NCBI GenBank assembly: GCA_910586835.1
Contig: CAJUJU010000056.1
Coordinates: 1-26,950, forward strand
Direction of reading: 5' to 3'
DNA: 26,950 nucleotides
Origin: an uncultured Acetatifactor sp.
Lineage (GTDB): Bacteria > Bacillota > Clostridia > Lachnospirales > Lachnospiraceae
In this document: positions 15,501 to 22,757 of the stretch, piece by piece
Layout of the letters: each line of letters begins with the position of its first letter
Numbering within the stretch: the first letter of the stretch is position 1
Translations under genes and position numbers: made by a program
Notes under the pieces: generated by a model
Told to the model about the DNA's origin: nothing
The model's database searches: none
The model's input: only the letters and a program-made list of their open reading frames with translations

Positions 15501-17486
15501 ATAGGTATTGCTGTAGTTGATGCAGGGCTCATAGGGATGGTAGAGATTGTTGCCATCGTTCAGGTATCCGGTCAGGTTTTCGCCGGGCTTTACAAGCTGC
15601 TGCCGGTCTCCCGAACGCATGACCAGACTGTCTCCCTTGAGGAGCCGGATGCCGCCCGCAGGCGCATAGTAGAGCTGTGGATATTCCCGGAAGGCGATAT
15701 CCGCGTGAAGGGCATTATAGTTATCACCGCCGTTGGTCAGGTTGTTTATGGTATCCGCGTTGGTTATGGCAGGTTCTCCCTCATAAATGGCGAAGGAATT
15801 CAGCTCCCAGGAGGAGTCGATGCCCTTGTTGGTCAGTGTGACGCTGATGATATCGTCCGCGGTGCCTGTGGCCATATCCAACAGGGTGATGGGCAGATAA
15901 TCCGACTGTCCTTTGCTGAACAGCGTATTGTAGGCGTAGGTGGCATTGATTCCCCGCCTGCTCAGGGCCTGCCAGGCGCCTTCTGCCAGGTAGTACCGCA
16001 TGGTGCGCGTAGAGGAAAAGATATCGCCGTAATCCCTTATGAAGAGCGAATCCAAGCTGGGCTGCTTTGCCTTATAGGTAATATCCAGATAAACGTCGGT
16101 GAGCTGGGAATTGGAGCTTCCCAGGTCTTTTGAGGTGTCGGTCACGGGATTCAGCCCCAATCCCGAATCCAGCATATCCCGGGTCTGGAACAGCAGGTAA
16201 TAATTGTTGGAAGTGCGATTCAAAAAGCAGGCATTGGCATTCGAAGGGGTGTGCAGCCTACAGCCGGGCTGTTCCATGCCGTCCTTGCGAAGCTCTGTCA
16301 GAGAGCCGGAGTTGAATGCCACATTGTCATCGTTTTCCCAGAAGGCGAGGATTCTCGACCAGCCGTACGACCAGCTATCTTCTCTCGTTGTGTTATAGAA
16401 ATTGGGCATGGAGGGGGTGGCGTGGGCGACCGTATAGTCTTCCGCAGCGCCGCCGCTTTCCTTGCCGAAAATGACGATGGAATCGGGGTACCAGCTGGTG
16501 CCGGTTTTGCCCAGAGGCTGAACCACGACTCTGGTGATAGGATAGTAATAAGAAAGCTCTCCGCTGCGAAAGGGGATCTCCAGGATGCTGTTTCCATACA
16601 GGTCATGGGCAATGGATGTCTTTCCCTGGGCGATGGCGGCGGAATCCAGGTCGATGGTAGCGGCGACCTCATCAACTGCCATCTCTTTGGATTTCGCATA
16701 AATGAAGATCCGCAGGTTGCCGTCAAAATCTCCTTCTTCCCGGGTGGTCAGCCGGAGAAAATAAGAGCGCTGATTCAGCAGCAGATCGGAATCGGAGTAG
16801 CCTTTGGTGACGGGAATGATCACTTCCCCCGGGTTTGTGCTGCCGGCCAGGGCGTTCAGCGCTGTGTCGGCCTGGGTGTTGTTGGCGTTTGCGGCATGGC
16901 TGTAGTAGCAGATGGGATTGAGTTTGCCGAAGGTACGGTACAGGTTCCCGCCGGTATCACGGGTCAGGTCGCCGATGGAACCGCTGTCCATTCGGAAGAC
17001 CTTCAGATAATCGATCCGCAGGTTGTCATAGGCCTGATTTTTTACCGGGTCAATGGAAATATGAATGTTGTCTATGCTGGTGACCTCTTTGGGTACTTTG
17101 AATACCAGATAGTAGGTGTGGGCGGGTTCGATGCCGGTGAGGGCATAGGTAAAGTTTTTGCCGCCCGTGTGGTTGCTGTAAAAATTGCTGATGCCGTTGG
17201 AGATTATCTGGGCATCGGCCTTTTTCTGGTAAGGGTTTCCCTTCTTGTCGTAAGCAGTGTAAAAAAGCTGCATGTAGGCGGGCTGTGCCGTGCCGGAGTC
17301 CGGGGCGCCGTTGGTCCGCATCTCCACGATCCAGGGGACATTATTTTTGTCAGCCTCCCGAAAAATCAGGCTTTTTTCCTCTCTGGCCTGGGCGCTGCTT
17401 CCCGGGAAAAGTGCCAGAAAACAGCACAGAACCGCGGTGAAGGACAGCAGACAAAATTTCCTGATAGTCTCTTTGCATGTAGACAT
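12591..17486 (-). CDS. Giant secreted protein of repeated PLAT/LH2-like beta modules
   Basis: A 1631-aa exported protein. The ATG at 17486 is chosen because AGGAGG (17496-17501) lies nine bases upstream; an in-frame GTG at 17522 would put that site inside the gene. A signal peptide ends at AQA-R (residues 34/35). The body is rich in Thr, Ser, Asn, Tyr and Val and has about eight recurring strand motifs (near nt 17005, 16480, 15796, 15211, 14618, 14148, 13655 and 12835), such as FDTVSIYKV, LKNLKIYRV and WTLAEVAVRR. Several follow a pattern like the PLAT/LH2 fold, for example FQAGRTDTFTAYL. The tail is Pro/Gln/Glu-rich with no LPXTG, no C-terminal membrane span and no dockerin, so the protein is probably released or held non-covalently. 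It diverges from the secretion operon. Function is unknown; binding to carbohydrate, lipid or another surface is possible. Confidence 0.85.
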   Translation of the reverse strand: MSTCKETIRKFCLLSFTAVLCCFLALFPGSSAQAREEKSLIFREADKNNVPWIVEMRTNGAPDSGTAQPAYMQLFYTAYDKKGNPYQKKADAQIISNGISNFYSNHTGGKNFTYALTGIEPAHTYYLVFKVPKEVTSIDNIHISIDPVKNQAYDNLRIDYLKVFRMDSGSIGDLTRDTGGNLYRTFGKLNPICYYSHAANANNTQADTALNALAGSTNPGEVIIPVTKGYSDSDLLLNQRSYFLRLTTREEGDFDGNLRIFIYAKSKEMAVDEVAATIDLDSAAIAQGKTSIAHDLYGNSILEIPFRSGELSYYYPITRVVVQPLGKTGTSWYPDSIVIFGKESGGAAEDYTVAHATPSMPNFYNTTREDSWSYGWSRILAFWENDDNVAFNSGSLTELRKDGMEQPGCRLHTPSNANACFLNRTSNNYYLLFQTRDMLDSGLGLNPVTDTSKDLGSSNSQLTDVYLDITYKAKQPSLDSLFIRDYGDIFSSTRTMRYYLAEGAWQALSRRGINATYAYNTLFSKGQSDYLPITLLDMATGTADDIISVTLTNKGIDSSWELNSFAIYEGEPAITNADTINNLTNGGDNYNALHADIAFREYPQLYYAPAGGIRLLKGDSLVMRSGDRQQLVKPGENLTGYLNDGNNLYHPYEPCINYSNTYLFVIQPSAVAGTNTSSDLEITVSYLDNRGLKQNTTYQLGGKLEEFYGRRNYVLKGTYLPQNMHREIQFLMNLNDVRTFQSVTITMKNINEKFQFDTVSIYKVKDVDNQVYSFFKIREFAQLSSTNIGPETFDLVYLDRYTDRGDLMAKVTKTTYLANSSTSKTLNFIDYSTGEPMDQTPSSNQGLTSIKNQMAYDEINQDLKLALARSTYEIQVNVSPVADAGSGNYFFFQLVFENGTSGVVLANDQITGDAFRPGETASFSIMTNQYYGAPKGIRIYTHSSNTEDATSFDKLKIDSINIIRQSGIGLSTSWVIENIGWIDINYTEEDISGLTTQMNSESSGGANFTSVCREYYVTKNAAAMDFMVEFEVCRDTEIGDPNLTALVSYRQTTGANSTISLNVNELVDDFNGVPWAAYLPGQMSRFYMSLNDVASISQIRFQTDRTEKFRLKNLKIYRVSNAGDVYLDAFGRYNREGDLTPITYGAMDTPISVDIANAGIINLATNQNMNVTFQTDSDGTTSFTSGATPQTNVSETLNIYVFPGTNTTFRAKLMGALRYTGTYSSGYMQKSLTFEPSNMIDGVMVLRDVKINNLGSITSLTLSSDDNRNPSVSHVIIERVNNKRKEKTYFIDFADYYLISPVQAYADSEEGLDEMKQTVTITTRQLDPIRLSKTNDIGVALRYRSSIDGSVEYLSDYVYLSEQAKNSLSMGEPVTATLYEHNVGEIIGVSIIATGNVNLATDTVYVCNYNQHDELLYATGISDPLTINSQTGNINHAEYYNTTQQNPSTVMPVIFTLKTAEDTALVPVTGTHSNVYGTLVCKDPNDGNRTVEISLGNIRDYFSRSNQDYVDVFQAGRTDTFTAYLYNTGEPLALKLTMDSDDNDPWTLAEVAVRRKLPDGTYEARSGAGAIVSADGTTVIDLKALSAMEQINMQQPQQPGTDQPTEPTPDEPVQGPSSEPTVSGNDPAAED

Positions 17487-17495
17487 ACTTGAAAA

Positions 17496-17501
17496 CCTCC
17501 T
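17496..17501 (-). promoter_or_regulatory. Ribosome binding site fixing the start of the giant protein
   Basis: On the - strand AGGAGG is followed after nine bases by the ATG at 17486. This favours that start over the GTG at 17522, and the mature protein then begins with a normal signal peptide. Confidence 0.8.
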
Positions 17502-17574
17502 GTTCAAAAATGACAGCTTCACAGCAAATTTGGCGCTATGAATGAAAAATCACTCGTGCTAAGATAATGACAAA

Positions 17575-17604
17575 AATATAGCATAGGGGATTTTATGATT
17601 TCAA
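17575..17604 (-). promoter_or_regulatory. Promoter of the giant secreted protein operon
   Basis: On the - strand TTGAAA (17599-17604) is followed after 18 bases by TATATT (17575-17580), with TGC directly before it as an extended -10. The leader would be about 80 bases. For the divergent + strand operon only a weak candidate is seen (CATAAT at 17633-17638 without a good -35). Confidence 0.55.
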
Positions 17605-17699
17605 CAGGACTGCAAGATTGACGGGTTTCAGACATAATTGGAAGACAGGGAAGAAGGGATTATCCCCGAGTGTGCGCCGGGCGCGGATGGGAGTGGAAT

Positions 17700-19703
17700 A
17701 TGGAAGAGGATAAGAGGAAAAAAACAGGGAAGGTGATCATGCTGGGCATCCTGTGCCTGGCGGGGGTGGCAGCCGGAGCTTTTGTCTTTGGAAGCCTTGC
17801 GCTGAGAGTGGAGAAGTTTCAGACGGGGGAGCCGCTTTTTTCGGCGGAGGTCATGAGGGAGCCCATAGCGTATGTGTACGGGCTGGTCTTTCCGGCGCTT
17901 CTGCTGCTTGTGTACTTTGCGCTGGCAGGACGGAAGGTGTCGGCAAAGAAGCTCATGTCCGGAAAGGCGAAGGGACTGTTCAGCCCGCTGGAAAATTCCC
18001 GTTTCCTGACGGATAAGGAGCGGGACAAATATTTTCCCCACTTCCGGTTCAGCGGAGCCTCCGAGGTGAGTAAGGACGGTGTGCCGGTGAGGGCCGTGCT
18101 GGACTCCAGGGGGAAGGAACTGGAGGTCAATGTCTGCCCGGGAGCTCACAGCCTGGTCATCGGCGCCACCGGCTCCGGTAAGACCACTACCTTTATCAAT
18201 CCCATGATACAGATCATTGCGGAGACCAGCTCCGGCTCATCCATGATTATGACGGATCCCAAGGGAGAGCTCTTCTCCCTCCACAGCAAGAAGCTGAAGC
18301 TTCAGGGCTATGACGTAAAGGTGCTGGATTTAAGAGACACTTATTCCTCCTACCGCTGGAATCCTCTGGAGAGCATCTGGAATATGTATCAGGATTATGT
18401 GGAGGCGGGCAAGGGCATCAAGGTACATAAGGATTCCATACGGAATTATCCGAAGCTGGAGAAGCAGGACGACGAGGAGCTGTACGGACAGGAGGACGGG
18501 CAGTGGTACGAGTACCGTGGGCTGGCTTACGCCCGGCGGGAGGACTGCGGCAACGATGTGTCTGTGGCAAGGCAGAAGATTTACGACGAGATGTACGAGG
18601 ATTTAAACGACCTGGTGTCCGTGATCTGTCCCATTGAGTCCAAGGACGATCCCGTCTGGGAGAAGGGAGCCAGATCCATTATCATGGCAACCCTGTTGGC
18701 CATGCTGGAGGACAGCGAGAATCCTGAGCTCAACATGACCAAGGAAAAATACAATTTCTATAATCTGAACAAGATCATCGCGAACTCCGAGAACGAGTTT
18801 GAGGAGCTGAAGAAATACTTTGAGGGCAGGAGCAACCTGTCGTCCGCAGTCACGCTGTCAAGGCAGGTGCTCAGTGCGGCGGACTCCACTCTATCCAGCT
18901 ATATGTCGATTGCTTTCGACAAGCTTTCCATGTTTAACGATAAGGGCCTGTGCGGCCTGACCTCCGCCACGGACATCGACGCCGGCGGCCTGGCGGAGTA
19001 TCCCACGGCGCTCTTCCTGAAGATACCGGACGAGAAGGACACAAGACATGCCCTCGCGTCGGTGTTTATCCTGTGCATGTACAAGGCGTTGATCAAAAAG
19101 GCGTCCTCCAGGGAGGATCTGTCCCTGCCCAGGAATGTGTATTTTATCCTGGATGAGTTCGGAAACATGCCGAAGATCGAAAAGTTTGACAAGATGATCA
19201 CCGTAGGCCGTTCCAGAAAAATCTGGTTCAACATGGTGGTGCAGTCCTATGCGCAGCTGAACGCCGTGTACGGAGATCAGGTGGCGGACATTGTGAAGAG
19301 TAACTGCGGCGTGAAGATGTTTATCGGTTCCAACGACATAGACACCTGCAAGGAGTTCTCGGAGCTGTGCGGTAATGTGACGGTTTCCACCAACAGTGTG
19401 TCCAGTAACTCTCAGGACAAGGACGGCCAGTTCTCCGTGTCCTCCCAGATGCAGACCAGGCCGTTAATCTATCCCTCGGAGCTGCAGAAGCTGAACAATA
19501 AGGAGAGTACCGGAAACGCCATTATCGTCACCTTCGGAAACTATCCGCTGAAGACGAAGTTTACGCCCAGCTATCAGTGCAAGTACTACAGTATGGGACA
19601 GATGGATCTGACGGAGGTGCGCAAAAATATCTTTATCGCGGACAGAGTATTTTACGATGTTGCGCGCAGGAACCGGATGCTTCTGGGGGAAGAGGATGAG
19701 TAA
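17700..19703 (+). CDS. VirD4/TraG-like type IV coupling ATPase
   Basis: A 667-aa inner-membrane ATPase, the coupling protein that delivers substrate to a type IV secretion channel. Two N-terminal membrane segments (about 11-35 and 56-77) precede a cytoplasmic ATPase domain with Walker A GATGSGKTT (155-163), the following IMTDPKGELF, Walker B FILDEFGNMPKI (D485-E486) and VVQSYAQLNAVYG. The layout matches Firmicutes VirD4-like conjugal proteins of the CD1115 type in integrative elements. The ATG at 17700 has GGGAGTGG upstream; an in-frame GTG at 17670 is less likely. It is the first gene of the + strand operon, and its stop overlaps the next start by 8 bp. Family is certain; whether the cargo is DNA or protein is not shown here. 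Confidence 0.93.
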   Translation: MEEDKRKKTGKVIMLGILCLAGVAAGAFVFGSLALRVEKFQTGEPLFSAEVMREPIAYVYGLVFPALLLLVYFALAGRKVSAKKLMSGKAKGLFSPLENSRFLTDKERDKYFPHFRFSGASEVSKDGVPVRAVLDSRGKELEVNVCPGAHSLVIGATGSGKTTTFINPMIQIIAETSSGSSMIMTDPKGELFSLHSKKLKLQGYDVKVLDLRDTYSSYRWNPLESIWNMYQDYVEAGKGIKVHKDSIRNYPKLEKQDDEELYGQEDGQWYEYRGLAYARREDCGNDVSVARQKIYDEMYEDLNDLVSVICPIESKDDPVWEKGARSIIMATLLAMLEDSENPELNMTKEKYNFYNLNKIIANSENEFEELKKYFEGRSNLSSAVTLSRQVLSAADSTLSSYMSIAFDKLSMFNDKGLCGLTSATDIDAGGLAEYPTALFLKIPDEKDTRHALASVFILCMYKALIKKASSREDLSLPRNVYFILDEFGNMPKIEKFDKMITVGRSRKIWFNMVVQSYAQLNAVYGDQVADIVKSNCGVKMFIGSNDIDTCKEFSELCGNVTVSTNSVSSNSQDKDGQFSVSSQMQTRPLIYPSELQKLNNKESTGNAIIVTFGNYPLKTKFTPSYQCKYYSMGQMDLTEVRKNIFIADRVFYDVARRNRMLLGEEDE

Positions 19704-20808
19704 GGCGAAGATGAGCGGGATGATGGGGAAGAGAAAAAAAAGAGAGCATTGCCGGATGGGAGCTGCGGTTCTGACTGCGGTTCTGGGACTGGGAATGTCT
19801 GTTCCGGCAGCGCAGGCCCTGGCGGCGGAGGTGCCGGACGGAGGTTTTTTTGACGATTATGTGGGGGAGCAGCAGGGTAATGTGACCTATCTGCCGGAGG
19901 ACTATGACATGTCCTATGACGGAGCGCTTGACCAGCATACCGGCGGGGGATTGGAGAATGCGGATACGCAGGGAGAACTGCCGGAGGGCTTGGAGTCGGT
20001 GATCATGATCACGCAGGACATGGGGTATGACACCAGTCTGCAGATGTATGTGAACTATGTGCGGGGGGATGTGAACAAGCGTTATTACAGCTCCCTGCCC
20101 AGGGATGTGATCACCAACGGGAATATTTCCTTCAATATGGGCACCCGGAGCCAGTATGTGCTGTACCGGGACGGGGAGCGGGTGTCGGACGCGGATGTGT
20201 CCAATATCACCCAGGAGGGAGCCTATGTCCTGGAAAACTTCGGGCAGGGCAGCTCCGACGCGGAGCGGTTTGAGTTTACCATCCTTCAGTCCACTACCAA
20301 TACCATGGAGCAGTTCCGGATTCCCGAAGGATTTTCTTATTCCAGAGTGACAGTGAACGGCGAGGAGGCGGCTGCGCCTGCGGGAGCCGTCTATCAGATG
20401 CCCAGCGACGGTGTCTATGGATTTCAGTTCAGAAATGAGGAGCTGGGGATTTCTTATTACACGGAGATTAACAAGGATACGGTAGCGCCCATGCTGGAAT
20501 TTGTGGGGCTGGTGGATGGGAAGGCCCACGGCCCGGTACAAATGCTTCCCGTGGGGGAGGAGGAGACCGTGATCCGGGTGAGCAGGGACGGGACACAGAT
20601 CAATGTCCCCTTTGACCGGGTTCTGGATGACTACGGGAGCTATGTGGTGACGGTCAGCGATCTGGCGGGCAACAGCATGGAATACCGTTTTGTGATACAG
20701 GTATATTTTACCATGACCTCCATGCTGGTATTTTTGCTTCTGGCCATGATAGCGGCCGGTCTCTTCGGCTACTACAGGTATGTGAAGAGCCACCTGAGGA
20801 TCCGGTAG
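19696..20808 (+). CDS. Exported single-pass membrane protein with Ig-like end
   Basis: A 370-aa protein starting at ATGAGTAA, which overlaps the stop of the coupling-protein gene; GGGGGAAGAGG lies upstream. A basic N-terminus and hydrophobic core form a signal peptide ending near residue 44 (ALAA-E). Residues about 45-335 are predicted outside the cell. The last part (about 260-335) has the pattern SYVVTVSDLAGNSMEYRFVI, typical of bacterial Ig-like folds. A membrane segment (about 340-361) and a short basic tail close it, giving type I topology. No named family is recognised. Its place between the VirD4 and VirB6 homologues suggests an extracellular scaffold or channel component of the secretion apparatus, where related elements often encode a small membrane protein instead. 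Confidence 0.82.
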   Translation: MSKAKMSGMMGKRKKREHCRMGAAVLTAVLGLGMSVPAAQALAAEVPDGGFFDDYVGEQQGNVTYLPEDYDMSYDGALDQHTGGGLENADTQGELPEGLESVIMITQDMGYDTSLQMYVNYVRGDVNKRYYSSLPRDVITNGNISFNMGTRSQYVLYRDGERVSDADVSNITQEGAYVLENFGQGSSDAERFEFTILQSTTNTMEQFRIPEGFSYSRVTVNGEEAAAPAGAVYQMPSDGVYGFQFRNEELGISYYTEINKDTVAPMLEFVGLVDGKAHGPVQMLPVGEEETVIRVSRDGTQINVPFDRVLDDYGSYVVTVSDLAGNSMEYRFVIQVYFTMTSMLVFLLLAMIAAGLFGYYRYVKSHLRIR

Positions 20809-20888
20809 GCGCGGTACAGACCGCATTTAAATTTAGAACGGGCCTGCCAGCTTTTTGGCGACAATGAGACAGACAAAGGAGACGGAAC

Positions 20889-22724
20889 ATGTCAAAGTGG
20901 CTTACAAGACTTTTATTCGACTGGGTTTTTGTCCTGCTGTACAAACTGCTGAGAGCACTTCTGGGGCTGGTGGATTTCATGGAGGGTATCTTCGATGTGT
21001 TTGCCGGGCTTTCCAAGGTGTCCTACAACGGACAGAAGGATTATCTGGTCAATGTGTTTTTCGGGCAGAACATCATAGCGGTGATCTTCTGGGGAATGAC
21101 TGCCATCAGCCTGGTGCTGTGCTTTGTCTTTACCGTGGTTGCGGTGACCCGTAAGATTCTGGATATCGGCGGCGGAGTGAAGCAGTCTCTGGGGCAGATT
21201 CTGAACGGAGCGCTGCGCTCCTGTGTCAGCTTTCTCTTTGTGTCCGTCATCTGTATTGCCAGCGTCAACCTGGCCAACATCTGCCTGATACAGATCAATT
21301 ATCTGATGAAAAATGCGTCCACGCTGATGTACGACGGGGATAATGAGAGAACTTTTTCGGGGGAAGAGAATGCGGCCATGACCCGGATTATGAACACCAT
21401 AGCCAACTATTCCCTGAACAGTTCCACGGATAACCGCTACAACGTCAACATGTGCTTCAACAGCATTCGGGAGGATATGCTGTATCTGCAGCAGCGGCAG
21501 TTTTTCAGTTACGAGTATCCCATGGTAAACGGTCATCACACCTGGCAGTCGGCAATAGCCCTGATTGCAAGCTCAGGTGACATCGGAAATGATCTGGAGC
21601 TTGAGGTGGTGGATTCCTCCGTTGCGGAGGCGCTGGCCATCGTGATGGATGAGATCAAATACAATCCCAATTTCCGGCCGGTGGAGACGGCCATAAGGCC
21701 GGAGCAGGGCGACACTTCCGTGGCTACCACCATCTTTCTGGTGAGTTCCATGACGGCGCCCAACAGCTCCGTGTATCGGGAGAATCCCACCTTTGACGAC
21801 GCCCTGCGGAGAAACTATCTGAACGGCACGCGGTCGTATGAGAACATCAATCAGGTGAGGAAGGATTTTGACATCTGGGAGATCCGGTATGATGTGGGGT
21901 ATATCACCAGCATTGTGTTTATCGTAATCATGACTCAGTGTGTGTTTCTGTTCATCCTAAGGCTGTTCGACCTGCTGCTCCTGTATCTGGCGGCGCCGGC
22001 CTTTGCCTCCACCATACCGCTGGACGATGGGGCCAGGTTCCAGACCTGGCGGCAGTCCTTTACCATCAAGATCATCAGCGGCTTTGGCTCGGTTATGGCC
22101 ATGCGGCTGTATCTGGTGTTGATCCAGATCATTATGGACGGCAAGCTGAGATTCTTTGAGGACAATGCCACCAATTACCTCTGCCAGCTTCTGTTTATTC
22201 TGGGCGGAGCCTATGCGGTGCTGAAGGCATCTCCCATGCTGACGCAGGTAGTGGCCGGAAACAGTTCGGCTGCGGCCAATTCCGAGGCGCTCAGCGCGGC
22301 CATGGGCGGCATACTGGGCGGCAAGATGGTTCAGGTGGCCGGAATGGGTCTGAAGGCTACCGCAACAGTAGCCAAGGCGCCCGGCGCGATCTATCGTGGC
22401 ATTCAGAGAAAGGTTCATGCGCACCGCAGTGCAAAGATGGCTCATAAGATGACGGACGATGGTCTGGGGCTGTCCGGAAAATCCAAGGGCGAGGATAAGA
22501 GCGAGAGCAACGCGGCACAGCTCTCCGGCGGCGGTAATCCTGCCAGGGCTGCAGCCGTGAGCGGCAGTTCCGGGGACGGCGGCAGTTCCGGCGGATCCGG
22601 GAGTTCCGGCGGAAGTGGGAGCTCCGGTGGAAGCGGCGGAGCGGAGTCCGGAGACGGCGGAAATGCGGCGCAGATTCCGGCTCCCCAGAAGAGAACCGAA
22701 GAACAGGGTAAGGCGGACGAATGA
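20889..22724 (+). CDS. VirB6/TrbL-like multi-spanning channel protein
   Basis: A 611-aa polytopic membrane protein; AAGGAGA lies before the ATG. Hydrophobic segments are seen at about 10-30, 61-86, 109-137, 338-378 (two closely spaced), 392-418 and 430-456, with a large loop of about 200 residues between the third and fourth. This is the layout of VirB6/TrbL-type channel proteins of Firmicutes conjugation systems, and the motif LYLAAPAFASTIPLDDG is typical of that group. The C-terminal about 120 residues are soluble and disordered, with a Ser/Gly repeat tract (near 560-590) built of 18-bp units. The gene follows the Ig-like protein by 80 bases and precedes the VirB4-like ATPase by 33. Identification rests on topology, neighbours and these stretches. 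Confidence 0.83.
   Translation: MSKWLTRLLFDWVFVLLYKLLRALLGLVDFMEGIFDVFAGLSKVSYNGQKDYLVNVFFGQNIIAVIFWGMTAISLVLCFVFTVVAVTRKILDIGGGVKQSLGQILNGALRSCVSFLFVSVICIASVNLANICLIQINYLMKNASTLMYDGDNERTFSGEENAAMTRIMNTIANYSLNSSTDNRYNVNMCFNSIREDMLYLQQRQFFSYEYPMVNGHHTWQSAIALIASSGDIGNDLELEVVDSSVAEALAIVMDEIKYNPNFRPVETAIRPEQGDTSVATTIFLVSSMTAPNSSVYRENPTFDDALRRNYLNGTRSYENINQVRKDFDIWEIRYDVGYITSIVFIVIMTQCVFLFILRLFDLLLLYLAAPAFASTIPLDDGARFQTWRQSFTIKIISGFGSVMAMRLYLVLIQIIMDGKLRFFEDNATNYLCQLLFILGGAYAVLKASPMLTQVVAGNSSAAANSEALSAAMGGILGGKMVQVAGMGLKATATVAKAPGAIYRGIQRKVHAHRSAKMAHKMTDDGLGLSGKSKGEDKSESNAAQLSGGGNPARAAAVSGSSGDGGSSGGSGSSGGSGSSGGSGGAESGDGGNAAQIPAPQKRTEEQGKADE
22581..22634 (+). repeat. Three 18-bp Gly/Ser repeats in the VirB6-like tail
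   Basis: Units 22581-22598, 22599-22616 and 22617-22634 are variants of GGSAGTTCCGGCGGAAGT and encode GSSGGS. They lie in a disordered C-terminal tail beyond the last membrane segment. Confidence 0.75.
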
Positions 22725-22757
22725 TGAGAAAACCGGCGTGACAGGAAGGGACGGAAT

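Noticed and set aside
16251..17492. Long + strand open frame (413 codons) opposite the giant secreted protein
   Set aside because: A shadow of GC-rich coding sequence; the - strand has the signal peptide, ribosome site and promoter.
20811..20824. Short hairpin GCGGT-ACAG-ACCGC after the Ig-like protein gene
   Set aside because: A 5-bp stem with no T-run, inside an evident operon; too weak to call a terminator.
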